From Lucinisca nassula (taxonomy: Eukaryota; Mollusca; Bivalvia; Lucinida; Lucinidae): a DNA stretch of 64,000 nucleotides. Shown here piece after piece: positions 11,738 to 55,862 of this stretch (its first letter is position 1; each line of letters begins with the position of its first letter). A program made the translations under genes and the position numbers. Location: the NCBI GenBank assembly GCA_963580285.1, contig OY757026.1:86402651-86466650 (forward strand). The letters are read 5' to 3'. Below the pieces are notes generated by a model. It did no database searches. It was not told where the DNA came from and saw nothing but the letters and a program-made list of their open reading frames with translations.

Positions 11738-12055
11738 TTTTTTTTTGTTTGTTTGAACTGAGGTTGCACATCCCCTTCAACACTATTTAGGTCATTATGG
11801 AGACATTGCTTCCTATTTTGTGGGACTTTCACCCAACACCGAGATGAAATGACATCTGAAGCCCTGCCACCCAGCGAAACCAAATTGAATAGCAATTATA
11901 CCCATGGACGGTCTGACTTGCTCCACTTTACCTGGGCAGGCTTAGACCTTCTAAGCCATTTACAAGTACTCAATCTGCAGTCGGTTCCATCTCTGTGTGT
12001 TAGCATCAAGCAGTCCAGTCTATTTTCCAAGCTCAAAATTTAATGGTCGGGGGCA
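11738..12055 (-). mobile_element. SINE S2, copy d
   Basis: Minus-strand copy: (tttg)n then 'gaggttgcacatccccttc', decayed from gaggtttaacgtcccc, through 'gggactttcacccaacacc' to 'ccaagctcaaaatttaatgg'. Confidence 0.8.
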
Positions 12056-12111
12056 TGATTTTATATGGTTATTACTCTACCTTTTAAAAAGTTAAATCCC
12101 ATTATGTTATA

Positions 12112-12482
12112 TATAGAGGATCTTACATGAGTGCTCATGTATTATTGAATTTATTAAACGAGTTGAGGAAAAGGGATAAAATGCGAGGCTCTGCCGAGCA
12201 TTTTATCCCTTTTCCTCAATGAGTTTAATAAATTCAATAATACATGAGCACGAATGCAAGATTCTATTTATCATATGACATTTAAAACGCTTTTTATTCA
12301 CGATTGGTTACAAAAATGTCAATATTCTGCCGTTAGAAAACGCGACGTCGTTAAGGACGTCGTACATGCAACGTTACGGGCCGTATCTAGCTAATTTGCA
12401 TATTTAATCCACTAGTGGATTATCGAAAATAATACACGGCGTTACTACACTCTCAGACGCGACGTCATATGATAAATATGTA
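12112..12482 (+). mobile_element. Palindromic element M6, copy a
   Basis: A ~70-base inverted repeat (tagaggatcttacatgag ... acgaatgcaagattctatt) has a loop gcgaggctctgccgagc. It is followed by ~200 bases with gacgtcgttaaggacgtcg and 'ccactagtggatt'. Copies at 26559-26926 (+) and 47655-47960 (-). Confidence 0.85.
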
Positions 12483-12549
12483 TATGTATCAACTGAGCTA
12501 GTACCAGCCAAAACCAACATTAAGACTTGCTAGCCAAGACTGAGCCTGT

Positions 12550-12889
12550 GTGTGTGTGTGTGTGTGTGAATTCGGGTTTAACGTCGCTTTCAACAATTTT
12601 TCAGTCATATCACGATGGTGTCTGGTTGCGACAGGGAGCTCAATGCTCACGTTTATAGTGCTGCCTCACTGAAGTATCATGTCCCAGACACATTACATGA
12701 TACCACACCCAGTCACATTATCCTGACACTGGATTGACCAGTCCTAGCTCTACCCCGTAAATCTGAGTGCCAAACGAGGAGCAGCTAGTACCATTTTTAT
12801 CGACTTTGGTATGTCGCGGCCCGGGATCGAACCCGAGAACTCCCATTCCCCGGAGCGGACACTCTACCAACTGAGCTATCGGGGCCGGT
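12550..12889 (-). mobile_element. tRNA-derived SINE S1, copy b, with 13-bp target duplication
   Basis: Full-length minus copy: head ccggccccgatagctcagtt ends at 12889 and tail (tg)n starts at 12550. Flanked by AGACTGAGCCTGT at 12537-12549 and 12890-12902. Confidence 0.92.
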
Positions 12890-12974
12890 AGACTGAGCCT
12901 GTACATTTGCCCAGACTGATCAGACATCACTGACTCGAGGGAACTTCTGTATCTTTAGAGGACACAGTTGTACA

Positions 12975-13122
12975 AAACTAACAAGGGCCTACACTGTTTG
13001 CAAAAAGTTAAGCCATTTCCCAAATAGATTTTGATGAAAACACAACCTGACACCCCTAAAATTTGAAATGGACTCCTGCTATATATAAGGAGGAAGATTC
13101 CATTTGGTACAGAAAGGGTTAA
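12975..13122. mobile_element. MITE M2, right part
   Basis: From 'caagggcctacactgtttgc' to ccatttggtacagaaagggtt plus aa. The left TIR is missing. Confidence 0.72.
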
Positions 13123-13428
13123 TATGGCCAATATGCTAATATTGTTTGCTGAAAAAATGTTAGCGGCTTTGGCTCCAGCCAAAATAACAGAGACTTGGAT
13201 ATTTTACTTGCTAGTGTAACAGGTCGACCGGCTGGCTCTGTAGCTTGGTAGAGTGTTCACACGGTATGCGAGGGGCTCTGTGTCCACAGTCTATATTTTG
13301 AGCAAAAATAAGAAAAATAACACAAATTTTCACAAAAATTGTTTTGTCGCCATTAACATTTACAATGTATTTGTATAGGTGTCTTTTTGCAATGCTATAA
13401 AAAGTGCTTCATCATGAGAAAGCCTGTC

Positions 13429-13641
13429 TTAACCCTTGTCCAGCTGAGCCCGAATATGTCTTATCTGTCAAACAATGTAGGTCCAGATCAGATGGCTTCT
13501 GAAGAAGCCATCTGATCAGGATCTTCATTGTTTGTCATTCAGTTTATGAATTTCTTGCAATGATTTGCATCGAGAAATCTGATTGGTTGAAAATCAATTG
13601 TGGGTGTGGCAGATTAAAATATTCAGCAGGACAAGGGTTAA
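13429..13641. mobile_element. MITE M1
   Basis: TTAACCCTTGTCCAGCTGA and tcagcaggacaagggttaa frame the hairpin atcagatggcttctgaag...gccatctgatc. Confidence 0.84.
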
Positions 13642-13847
13642 GTGTTTGTGAAAAGTGAAGACACATACCAGCCTGATCAGCTACACAGTATAGCAATATG
13701 TAGCAAGAGCCTTGAAACTTAACCCAGTGTATACTGGTGGACTCTTCCATTGCTATATTTTGGACAAGTCCATTAAAATTTTGTCATATAGGGGGTGGAA
13801 GACCTATTTTTTGTTTTTATTCTATTTTTGACGGAAAATTCTGTTAG

Positions 13848-13952
13848 CAAATAGTTCAGGCCCTGATCAGACGCCGCATTCTGCGGCGTCTGATCTGGGC
13901 CTGTACTGTTTGCCAAGGTACACCTTTAGGGGTTTCCCACATGCAATGGGTT
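13848..13952. mobile_element. MITE M2 fragment
   Basis: Hairpin cagacgccgcattctgcggcg with 'gtactgtttgccaagg' and decayed end 'catgcaatgggttta'. The outer left part is lost. Confidence 0.65.
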
Positions 13953-13972
13953 TATATACAGAAACTAGAGGT

Positions 13973-14190
13973 ACCAAGAAAATCCTAAAAGTTTGGGACA
14001 ATTTGAGAACTTGCTGAAATTCTCTAAACATTTTAACAAATTTGTTTCATGATCCAGCACGGAGTCCAAAAGGTGGAGACAAAATGGCAAACAATGTAGA
14101 CCCTGATCAGACTGCTCCTTCAGGAGCAGTCTGATCTGGGTCTGCATTGTTTGCTTAGGTCTGTCCCAATACTTGGGATCATTATGGTTA
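13973..14190. mobile_element. MITE M3
   Basis: Left 'gaaaatcctaaaagtttggg', hairpin tgatcagactgctccttcag...agcagtctgatct, right 'acttgggatcattatggtta'. It is immediately abutted by SINE S3 copy a. Confidence 0.78.
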
Positions 14191-14198
14191 TAAACAGA

Positions 14199-14360
14199 GT
14201 GAGTGAGTGTTTGTGTTTTACGTCCCACCAACAGCTAAGGTCATATGGAGACGGGACCTTGGTTTAAAGACTCATTCAAAAGTCTGGAGAAGCCCGGGAT
14301 CGATCCTGGGGTCCCTGGTTTACAAGTCCAGTAGCGTAACCACTACGCCACGGAGGCTTG
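14199..14360 (-). mobile_element. tRNA-derived SINE S3, copy a, with 16-bp target duplication
   Basis: Minus-strand head GCCTCCGTGGCGTAGTGG, B box GGATCGATCCC, and a Thr-like anticodon loop (TGT). The body ends 'gttggtgggacgtaaaac'. Flanked by TATGGTTATAAACAGA at 14183-14198 and 14361-14376. Confidence 0.92.
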
Positions 14361-14746
14361 TATGGTTATAAACAGAAACTAGAGGTAGTGTAGTATGCAA
14401 ACAGGGAATATAAATAAGCTGATCAGACTGCAACCATGCTCCAGCTGATCTGGACCTTTGTTGTTCTAAAACTGCCAAAACAGGTTGTCTCATTTCTTAT
14501 CTATTTAATTTATTTGTTCATGTTTCGGTTTTTCGTCTTTTTGAAGATTATTTTTCTTCTTTCCAGACCATGGAAGTGGGAGAAGCTTGGGAGAAGAACT
14601 ATGTTCAAACCAGAATTGGTGGAAAAACCAGGGTACCCGAAGAAAAATCACCAGACTTTCTGTTGCAGAACTTGACATCTCACATGTGACCCCAAGACCT
14701 AATGACTTAATAGTCGGCCACAGAGGCCAGTTCAAATATCAGTTAT

Positions 14747-15131
14747 TTAATCCATTTTGTACCGGAAACCCCAAAATGGTTACCTAGGCAAACAGTGTAG
14801 GCCCTGATCAGATGCCGCCACCACTGTTTGCCAAAAGTTCAGTCATTTTCCAAAATAAATTTTGAAGTAAACACAAGCTGAAACCCCTAAATTTTGAAAT
14901 GGACTCCTGCTATATATAAGGAGGAGTGAGTGACTGTTTTGAGTTTTACGTCCCACCAACCATTACGGTCATACAGAGACAGGACCTTGGTTTAAAGACT
15001 CATCTGAAAGTCTGGAGAAGCCCGGGATCGATCCTGCGTCCCCTGGTTTACAAAGCCAGTAGCGTAACCACTGCACCACGGAGGCTTCTAAATATAAGTA
15101 GGAAGATTCCATTTGGTACAAAAAGTGTTAA
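14747..15131. mobile_element. MITE M2 split by SINE S3
   Basis: TTAATCCATTTTGTACCGG at left; ccatttggtacaaaaagtgtt plus aa at right. The SINE at 14925-15087 splits the 'ctatatataaggagg' motif. It ends about 30 bases from the PP2D1 stop codon. Confidence 0.82.
14925..15087 (-). mobile_element. tRNA-derived SINE S3, copy b
   Basis: Same head as copy a (gcctccgtggtgcagtgg on the minus strand) and the same 'gggacgtaaaactc' tail. An imperfect duplication ctatatataaggagg / ctaaatataagtagg flanks it. Confidence 0.88.
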
Positions 15132-15162
15132 ACACAAATACCTATTCAGCTAGCACTAACAA

Positions 15163-48585
<33,423 letters not shown>

Positions 48586-48671
48586 GGTATTAACTCCCCT
48601 TGTCTCTCAGAAACTGGAGAAGAATACAGCAAAAGAAATATGTGAAAAAGAATAATTACCGTGATGATCCA

Positions 48672-48983
48672 CGGCCCCCGCCCATCGGGGCTTGAAGAAA
48701 TAGATGGGCTGCATGATGCTTCCACGCAGAGCTGAAACCGACCACACACAAGTACTGGTAAACCGATTAGAGGCTCTACAGTGAGCCTGCCCAAGCAAAG
48801 TGGTGCGAGTTTGACCATCCATGCTTATAAAGTATAAACCCTATTGGTTTCATTGGGCAATAGGGCTTGAGATGTCATTTCATCTCAATGTCAGGTAAAT
48901 GTCCCACAAAATTGCGAGCAATGTCTCCAAAATGACTTATACAGTGTTGACAGGGACGTTAAACCTCAAATCAAACAAACAAA
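48672..48983 (+). mobile_element. SINE S2, copy j
   Basis: 'cggcccccgcccatcggggc' to 'gggacgttaaacctcaaatc' and (caaa)n. It lies just upstream (in gene sense) of PP2D1 exon 1. Confidence 0.88.
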
Positions 48984-49009
48984 ACCATATTCTAATGCAC
49001 TTACATGTA

Positions 49010-49375
49010 CTTATGTAACACGACATTTGATTGGATAACGTCAAAAATTTGCGACAGTATATTCCACGATATACTGTCGGAAACCCGACGTCATTAAGTA
49101 ACGTCTCTTTCCATTGGCTGGTATTTGGTTTTACGCAGCTCCCATCGCTTGCCGCTTTGAGCAAAATAGCACACTTTTTAAAGAGACAACCAAATAAATG
49201 CATTAGAATGGGGATAACTGTATTGAAAATTGTCATTTGGGGAGGTAAATCGTCGGTTTTACGGTCGCAAATTCCGTTTTACGGCTCCGCTGACGCGTCG
49301 TCGTAAAACGAAATTTCCGACCGTAAAACCGCCGATTTACCTCCCCAAATGACAATTTTCAGTACAGTTATCCCC
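49010..49375. mobile_element. Palindromic element M8
   Basis: 'ggggataactgtattgaaaa' at 49209 pairs with 'ttttcagtacagttatcccc' at 49355. The arms continue through 'caaatttggggaggtaaat'-like text to the CpG-rich tip 'ggctccgctgacgcgtcg'. A smaller palindrome 'gacagtatattccacgata' / 'tatactgtcgg' lies at 49055-49080. Confidence 0.82.
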
Positions 49376-49377
49376 TA

Positions 49378-49608
49378 AATGAATAATGATCCTAAGTACA
49401 TGTATAGGGACAGACAGGCCTAAGCAAACAGTGCAGAACCAGATCAGACTGCTCCTGAAGGAGCAGTCTGATCAGGGTCTTCACTGTTTGCCATTCCGTC
49501 TGCAACTTTTGAACTCCTTGCTGGATCGGGAAACTAATTTGTTAATATTTAAGGAGAATTACAGCTAGTCCAAAAGGTGTCCGAAAATTTGACGATTTTT
49601 ACTGTAAT
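49378..49608. mobile_element. MITE M3
   Basis: 'aataatgatcctaagtacat' at left and gacgatttttactgtaa at right. Hairpin gatcagactgctcctgaag and complement. Confidence 0.82.
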
Positions 49609-49639
49609 GCTTTACCTGCTCATCAAGACAAGTTCTAAA

Positions 49640-49791
49640 TTTGCAAACAGTGCATATCCATACCAGAAGGCTTCTGAAGAAGATCTTTTCAGTTTGTGAA
49701 CTGAATAATTACATATATCAAGAAATTTGATTGGCTGATAGTAAGAAATGGGTGTGGCAAAATTAACTCATTCAGCAGGGCAAGGGTTAAG
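49640..49791. mobile_element. MITE M1, right part
   Basis: 'caaacagtgcatatccatac', 'aagaaatttgattggctgat', and attcagcagggcaagggttaa. The hairpin is reduced. Confidence 0.68.
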
Positions 49792-49918
49792 GCAAATTTT
49801 GCCAGTCTTTGTTTGGTTTCTCTGAGCATGTCTATTTCAACCATTCTGTTTAAGTTTACTCGTTTCTGATTGGAGAACGATGAATAAATCCTACATTAAT
49901 GATACAATGACAGTGATA

Positions 49919-50112
49919 TTACTGTTATGATCCTAAGAATTTTTGACAGATATGGAGTGCAGACCCAGATCAGATTGACTCTGAACGGTCTACACTGTTT
50001 GCCATTCCATCTGCACCTTAAAAACTCCTAAGCAAAACAAATTTGTTAAAATTTTAGTTCAGGAGAATTACAGTGGCCTAAAGGCATCCGAATTTTCAGG
50101 AGTTTTACAGTA
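49919..50112. mobile_element. MITE M3
   Basis: ttactgttatgatcctaaga at left and 'ttcaggagttttacagta' at right. The hairpin has decayed. Confidence 0.75.
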
Positions 50113-50114
50113 TT

Positions 50115-50345
50115 GTATTTCAACGGCCCAGCCAACACTATGTAGGTCATTTTGAGCTGGTCTCAGTTTACCTATCCATACTTTTCCCGGGCAGGCTTAT
50201 ACATAAGCGGTTAACAAGTACAGTGCACATTCTTTTGCCAGAAACTGACAATTGCCCTTCTTGAATCAGCAGGGAGAGGATGATCGCAGAAAAGATTTCA
50301 TGATCATTGTTCATGAAAGAGTGTTGCCGACCCCGGCAGGTATTG
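50115..50345 (-). mobile_element. S2-related SINE with tRNA-like B box
   Basis: The minus strand begins with B box ggttcaatacc, then 'tgccggggtcggcaacactc', and ends 'aaaatgacctacatagtgtt' like S2. Same sub-family as 27090-27325. Confidence 0.72.
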
Positions 50346-50375
50346 AACCCGAAGGAGTATTACAGTAAGTCAAAT

Positions 50376-50576
50376 TTAACCCATTTAGTACCAGAAACCC
50401 CAAAATGGGTACCCTGGCAAAAAGCGGCGTCTGAACTGGGCCTACACTGTTTGCAAAATGGTCAGCCAGTTTCCAAAAAGATTTTGAAGAATACACAACC
50501 TGAGATCCCTAAATTTTGAAATGGACTCCTGCTATATATAAGGAGGAAGAGTCCATTTGGTACAAAAAGGGTTGAA
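50376..50576. mobile_element. MITE M2
   Basis: TTAACCCATTTAGTACCAG and tccatttggtacaaaaaggg then ttg. The hairpin is half deleted. Confidence 0.82.
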
Positions 50577-50624
50577 TATATGGGAGTAAGTCAAGTTTAG
50601 ACACCACAATTTTATTACAGTTCT

Positions 50625-50692
50625 GGTGTCAGGAATCAAACCGGGGGCCCCTACTATCAGAGCCAAGTGCCTTAAGCTTCATAGCACTACGA
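50625..50692 (-). mobile_element. tRNA-like head of SINE S5
   Basis: Minus strand: 'aaggcacttggctctgatag', 'ggggcccccggtttgattcc'. The body is replaced by M4 on one side. Confidence 0.6.
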
Positions 50693-50900
50693 TAACACAC
50701 CCGTGTGAATTGGTACATTTTTTTACATCTCCAAAATAGCCATTTTTCTAATGAAAATCTGTGAAATTTTTCTTATAAATACTGCAAACATAGGCTGTGT
50801 GTGCTCATTAGAAATGCCTCATTGAGGCGGTTCTAACAAGTACCCTCAACCTATGTCTTGGAGCAAGAATAGGAAAAATAATGCATACCCCAATAAACCC
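50693..50900. mobile_element. MITE M4
   Basis: 'cgataacacacccgtgtgaa', hairpin 'ttagaaatgcctcattgagg', 'ggaaaaataatgcatacccc'. Confidence 0.8.
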
Positions 50901-50931
50901 CGACTGGTAAAGTTGTAAGGATCAGATCCAA

Positions 50932-51130
50932 TCTGTTCTTATCACGAGTGGGGAAGTTAACAATTTGTTCATAATCATGATAATGTCAATTAATATTTGT
51001 CCTTCAGACTGACTCAGCATTGTGCCTTGTATGCTGAGCCTGTCAGACCAAACAATGTCTCTGAAGTTGAGGTCACCTAGAGTAGAACATGTACAGCCGG
51101 GAGTTTTTTTACCCTTGTGCTGTGATTTAA
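50932..51130 (-). pseudogene. LINE endonuclease fragment
   Basis: The minus-strand frame reads STLGDLNFRDIVWSDRLS and later QSEGQILIDIIMIMN, matching the 'GDFN...DIxW...LID' block of APE-type endonucleases in non-LTR retrotransposons. About 60 residues only. It is fused by chance to SINE S5 sequence at its upstream side. Confidence 0.65.
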
Positions 51131-51165
51131 TGCAATCCTGCTGATCTTTAAACAACTGGAAGTTT

Positions 51166-51320
51166 GTGATCCCCGGCAGCGGCGATAAAATTTCGGTGTC
51201 TGAACACATTCCATTTGCATCATTTGTCATAAAGTGCCCTGTCCTTCGGATTGGGACTTTAATTGGAGGCCCCCTGTGCAGGTTAAAGCACCTACCATAA
51301 TTACAGGATTACTGTGTAGG
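51166..51320 (+). mobile_element. SINE S5 body (head missing)
   Basis: 'cggcagcggcgataaaattt', 'cggtgtctgaacacattcc', 'ggaggccccctgtgcaggtt', matching 52345-52500. Confidence 0.75.
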
Positions 51321-51590
51321 CTTTCATCCTGCAAACCTGGTGTGTATGTAATGTACACCTGCGAGTAATGGTCAAATGTGACCGATCACAGTATAAGTAG
51401 AAAGAAAGGCCACATTGAACTTCATCTGCCAATCAGACCCCCCCACTGCACTAGTCGGTCCAGGTCACCTTGTTAAATAGGTGCACTTTCTTTCTACTTA
51501 TACTGCAATCAGTCACATTTGACCATTATTCGCAGGTGTACATTACATACACTCCAGGTTGCAGGGTTGAAAGCCTACAGAGTAAGTACG
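51320..51590. repeat. Inverted repeat around a short spacer
   Basis: 'gtgtatgtaatgtacacctg' and 'actgtagaaagaaa'-type text (51336-51412) recur inverted at about 51480-51565 (gcaggtgtacattacatac). The downstream 51590-52080 holds one 94-codon open frame I do not recognise, and nothing else clear. Confidence 0.65.
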
Positions 51591-52084
51591 GTGCATATAA
51601 ATTTTTGATAGGTGTGATTTTGTTCAAGCCACCACTCAAATTTCACAATCAACAACATTGCAAAATTTCCCTATCGACTAGCTCTAATGAAAATTGGCCT
51701 CTGAATTTATTAACATACTAGACAAAGAATACTATGAAAAGGGATACCCCCTTAAAATCGAACTACAAATTTTGTCATCCATCATTGCGCATGATAAGTA
51801 TTTGAGCAGTTTGAACACGAGGGTTGGCTCAAATAATTTGTTGATTAGTTCTTTGGCTATGTTGTCAGATGCAATAAGTTTATATACTTGTCAGACAATA
51901 GCACCTTTGGCTAGAAACTCAGTCTTGACTTTTAACATTTCAGATCTTTCGTATTTTGAGAAAATTACGCGAAACTAGCTCATCTGCATGTGCAAGCCCA
52001 TCTTTTTCAGGGCTAAGTTAAACTAAATGCCGATGCACTGATAATAGTGAAACTGATAATCCAGGATACAGTTAGTGAAAATGT

Positions 52085-52245
52085 GAATGGAAGGTGCTCA
52101 AAATAAACGTCCGCGCCATGTTACCAGACTCAACTGTAATTACGGTAGGGGACTTTAACCTGCACAGGATCCGAAGGACAGTGCACTTTTTGGCATGAAT
52201 TTTCATCCACACAAATGATGCCAATGGAGCGTGTTCGGACACCGA
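52085..52245 (-). mobile_element. SINE S5 body, inverted
   Basis: 'ctttaacctgcacaggatcc', 'atgatgccaatggagcgtg', 'ttcggacaccgaaataa'. Confidence 0.72.
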
Positions 52246-52277
52246 AATAATGACTGCCTCCGTGGATCAAACCGAAT

Positions 52278-52690
52278 AAGGGACGTGATAGCTCAGGGGT
52301 TAGTGCACTTGCCTCTGATGGTAGGGGTCCCGGGTTCGATTCCCGGCAGCGGCGATTAAATTTCGGTGTCCGAACACGCTTCATTGGCATCATTTGCAGG
52401 GATGAATGTCATAAAGTGCACCGTGCTTCAGATCGGGATGTTAACTGGAGGCCCCCTGTGCAGGGAGATCTATCCCCTGTGCAGGTTAAAGATCCCTACC
52501 ATAATTACTATGCAGGCTTTCATCCTGCAAACCTGGAGTGTATCAGAATTGTTACTGGTGACACGTCAAATGACAGTCATACCCCAGGACCTGTGATGTG
52601 GGAAGTTAGAGTGTATGTAACGTACACCTGCAGTAATGGTCAGATCATATGTGACCGACGCAGTATCAGTAGGAAGGAAGGGGCTTCTTG
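52278..52690 (+). mobile_element. tRNA-derived SINE S5, most complete copy
   Basis: Head gggacgtgatagctcagggg with B box GGTTCGATTCC, then 'ggcgattaaatttcggtgtc' and a body running to about 52680, interrupted by a LINE tail (52544-52608). 'ctgtgcagggagatctatcc' shows a 22-base internal duplication. An isolated functional tRNA gene is unlikely because the same body follows each head. Confidence 0.82.
52544..52608 (-). mobile_element. 65-bp LINE 3' tail inserted in S5
   Basis: The minus strand matches the last bases of the LINE at 57989-58579 ('aacttcccacatcacag', 'accagtaacaattctga'). Flanked by GAGTGTAT at 52536-52543 and 52609-52616; the empty site is seen at about 51340 (ggtgtgtatgtaatg). 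Confidence 0.85.
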
Positions 52691-52733
52691 CATCAGAGTC
52701 AAGTGCACTAACCACTGACCTATCACGTTTCTT
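52676..52733 (-). mobile_element. tRNA-like head of SINE S5, inverted
   Basis: Minus strand 'aaacgtgataggtcagtggt', 'tagtgcacttgactctgatg'. A further head-like piece lies at 52976-53035, on the far side of S4. Confidence 0.65.
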
Positions 52734-52966
52734 TTTTCTTTCTTTTTTTTTTTTTCTCCTATTACTGCTACTCGCTCACATCTGAGCATTACGAGCAGGA
52801 TTTCCTGGGTGGTAACCAGTACTTTCTGTTTTCTATTTTTTTTTTTTTTTAAGCAATGTGGATGAAGTGCCTTGCTCAAGGGCACAACACTTTGGTCAGC
52901 AGGAGGCTCGAACCCGCAACCTCTTGATCACTAATCCGATGCGCTACCACTGCACCAAAGCGCTCC
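52734..52966 (-). mobile_element. tRNA-derived SINE S4, copy b
   Basis: Near match to 6246-6469 (ggagcgctttggtgcagtgg on the minus strand; 'gcccttgagcaaggcacttc'). It splits the S5 head; 'ccactgacctatcacgtt' / 'ccactatcacgtt' flank it imperfectly. Confidence 0.85.
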
Positions 52967-53039
52967 ACAACCACTATCACGTTCTTAACCACTGAGCTAT
53001 CACACTTGAAGCTAAAGGCCCCTGGTTCAAATCTCGACA

Positions 53040-53660
53040 GACGTAATAAAATTGCAGTAACTCCTAACATGCCCTTCTGGCAGCATCTGTACAGGAATGC
53101 AGCAAAATGCATTGAAAGGTCACTAGTTCAGGACTTCAGACGTACAACATAAACTTCAATTAGGCGGTTACTCGATTACTGACAGCACTAAAATCGCACT
53201 TTTCAGGGACACTGTTGAGTCCACTGTTGCCGCTGTTATTTAATGAAAAACCTCCAGCCTTTCAAGGCTTTCCTTAGACTGCGGTTTGTGACGTTTCTTC
53301 TCTTTCAGCCAATCAGAATTCGTTTCTGCTGCTGACTATATTGTGAAGAGACCTTCTTAATGATTAAGAAAGGTTCTTAACCATTAAGAAGAATTCTTAA
53401 CACATTAATCAGCCCAGATGCTCCTGAGTGACTGAAAAGCAATAAAACTTCACCGTGTACCTGACAGAGAAATCAAGCTAGGTGATTTTAATGTCCACTG
53501 AATTATCTATGGTCTTCCTATTTTCTGAAATATCAAAACGAAATTAGCAGAAATTGACAAACTGACAGTACAAAAGAAGTAGGAGAATCAATACAAAGCA
53601 TGCATAGCCAAAGTCTCACAATAAATGAAAAAACAACAAAAAAAAAAAAAAAAAAAATTA
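53040..53660. other. No gene seen
   Basis: Contains short palindromes 'ttcttaatgattaagaa' and 'ttcttaaccattaagaa' (53355-53395) and an A run at 53636-53657. The rest is unclassified. Confidence 0.45.
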
Positions 53661-53665
53661 CTTCT

Positions 53666-53881
53666 TCAACCCTTTTGTACCAAATCATCCACTTTATATA
53701 TAGCACAGGTTCATTTTAAAACTAGGGTTGTCAGGTTTTGTTTTCTTCAAAGTTTGCAAATTGGCTGAACTTTTTGCAAAAAGTGTAGGCCCTGATCAGA
53801 GGCCGTCTTCTGTGGCGTCTGGTCTGGGCCTGCACTGTTTGCCAATTAGCCGTTCAGGGGTTTCCAGTACAAAATGGGTAC
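53666..53881. mobile_element. MITE M2
   Basis: tcaacccttttgtaccaaat at left; 'tttccagtacaaaatgggta' at right. Hairpin 'agaggccgtcttctgtggcg'. Confidence 0.78.
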
Positions 53882-53884
53882 ACT

Positions 53885-54340
53885 TCCAAGGGAGGCAACA
53901 TTTTGTCAGAACAGCAACACTTTTTTTCTTGTTTTAACAAAAATCTTATCATACAAAACAAATATTCCAGACCAGAGCTTGTGAGTGAGACTAAGTAAAA
54001 AAATTCAAAATAAATCAAATTTCATACCTCACAACAACCATCAGATTGATGAACACCCAATAAACCGCTGGTTTACTATTCTTCGCAGGAACAGAAAAAG
54101 TGTTGCTGATGATAGGCCTATTTCAAACTCTTGAAATCCAGATCGTGTCTCCCATCTGACATTTTTTTCTTCAAGTTCAAATTAAAAAAAAATGAAAATA
54201 AAAAGACACCTTCTTATGGTAACTTCTCAGTGAAGAGCAACTAAGTGAATGGATGAGAGTACAATAAAGTTTTGAGCATAATTAATGTAATCTCAAGAGA
54301 CCATCAGTGGACATAATTCAAGAAAATTGACAGCAGTCTA
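53885..54340. other. No gene seen
   Basis: AT-rich unclassified sequence with no element ends recognised. Confidence 0.4.
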
Positions 54341-54344
54341 AGCC

Positions 54345-54442
54345 AGTTAGAAGTCATAAAGAGATTTCTTCACAGTAAGAATCTGCTACGCTTCGCTTCG
54401 CAGATTCTTACTTGTGAAGAAATCTCTTCATGACTTCTAACC
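54345..54442. repeat. Long hairpin
   Basis: 'tagaagtcataaagagattt', 'cttcacagtaagaatctgc' and their complements around 'tacgcttcgcttcg'. About 43-base arms. Confidence 0.82.
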
Positions 54443-54659
54443 TATACATAATGCTTGTATGGAGAGTTTAACAGGTTTAAATTGCTACAAGATTAAAATA
54501 GTGTTTCCAGGTGCGATATGTAAACAATGACTGGTTAGCGATCGATGCCGATTTCGATACATTTTTATCGCTGATAATTTGAAAACCAGCCTACTAAGCA
54601 GTGTCTTTTTCCTCCTGCGTTAAACGCGTTATGACTGGTTACAGCTCTTACCATTACTC

Positions 54660-54995
54660 GGATATTTTCAGGTGTAATATATTGACGGTATTCGACTGGT
54701 AGGTTTCGTGAAATTTCCGTGAAATTCCACGTAGGAGTGTGGTTCCTAGTTGTAATAGCTGGTCACATGGTCCAATCAAATATTTAATTTGCGTATAGCT
54801 CATAAGCGACCGTGGTGCGCGAAAGGTTCGACTTTTCCTTCGAATAGAATCGTGCTCCACGATCGCTTATGTATTTGAAAAATAACTCATATTTGATTGG
54901 ACCATGTGATCGGCTATTACAAGATAACACCACACTCCTGCGTGGAATTTCACGAAAATTTCACGAAACTTCCCAGTCGAATATGGCCATTGTAA
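54660..54995. mobile_element. Foldback element with ~130-base arms
   Basis: 'ttcgactggtaggtttcgtg', 'attccacgtaggagtgtggt' and 'tggtccaatcaaatatttaa' on the left are answered by 'tatttgattggaccatgtg', 'ccacactcctgcgtggaatt' and 'cacgaaacttcccagtcgaa' on the right. Confidence 0.82.
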
Positions 54996-55081
54996 ACCAG
55001 TCTATACAAGTATTTCATTCTCCTCCTACGTCAAGGTATAGAATTCCCGCAAATTATACAAGCACAGCTTAAACAAGAGGC

Positions 55082-55281
55082 TCAGGTGGGCACTAGTTTA
55101 GTTTAAACGTATTTTATTGCATCAAAACATGACAAAACATGCATGCAATGGGGTTGGGTCACAAGTTCTCACAACATTAGTTACGACCCTTCCCCTACAT
55201 ATAGTAACATCATCAAAATTACAGTCACGCGACAATGACAAACACATAAATTATTAACATTTATACTTTAGCAGTATTTGA

Positions 55282-55332
<51 letters not shown>

Positions 55333-55630
55333 AGTGTGTGTCTCTACAGAATGGTTGTGGTTTGGGATTCAGCGGTGTGATATAGATCATCACGCATACA
55401 TGATTCGATGCATAATCTCAGAAGTTGTTAGAAAATCTACCAGTATTCTTGATGTATGTATGTACAGCATTGAAAATAATCATGTTCTCCTCGAATGGTA
55501 GCTGTGTAATACCATAAAGTAAAATATTTAAATTAAGGGGGTGAAAATTTAGAGTTTCGGTAAAAAGATTTACTCTCTGATTTGCATATTTCGGACAGCG
55601 AAAAAAATAGTGCTCAGCACTGCCCACTGC
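55082..55630 (-). pseudogene. LINE ORF2 C-terminal end and 3' UTR
   Basis: The minus-strand frame (about 55627-55418) reads SAEHYFFRCPKYANQRVN and LLYGITQLPFEENMIIFNAV. This is the Cys/His 'EHxxxxCPxY...R' tail typical of non-LTR retrotransposon reverse transcriptases. It is followed by ~80 bases, an (aata)n tract at 55281-55334, and further 3' sequence. 5'-truncated; the upstream side runs into the 'ctcggcacat' minisatellite. Confidence 0.72.
55281..55334. repeat. (AAAT)n microsatellite
   Basis: About 13 uninterrupted tetramers. Confidence 0.95.
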
Positions 55631-55735
55631 GGTAGTAGGACAACTCGGCACATAGCAAACTCGGCACATGGCCAACTCGGCACATAACCAACTCGGCCCA
55701 TACAAACTCGGCACATAACAAACTCGGCCCACAAT
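55627..55735. repeat. 'aactcggcacat' minisatellite, left cluster
   Basis: Six units of 16-18 bases (aactcggcacatagca and variants). An inverted cluster of the same unit lies at 59193-59300. Confidence 0.88.
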
Positions 55736-55862
55736 AGTTGTACATGCAGCTTATTAAGTCGACATTAATACTTTATTTTCCTGTTGTTGTTTTTATATTA
55801 TTATTATTTATGCATATTAAATAAAATTGTTTCCAGTATGTTTTGCATTTTTTTTTTCTAAA

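Noticed and set aside
51694..51978. 94-codon frame on + (FINILDKEYYEKGYPLKIEL ...)
   Set aside because: Looks protein-like, but I recognise no family, it opens directly after a stop, and no splice partner was found. A profile search would decide.
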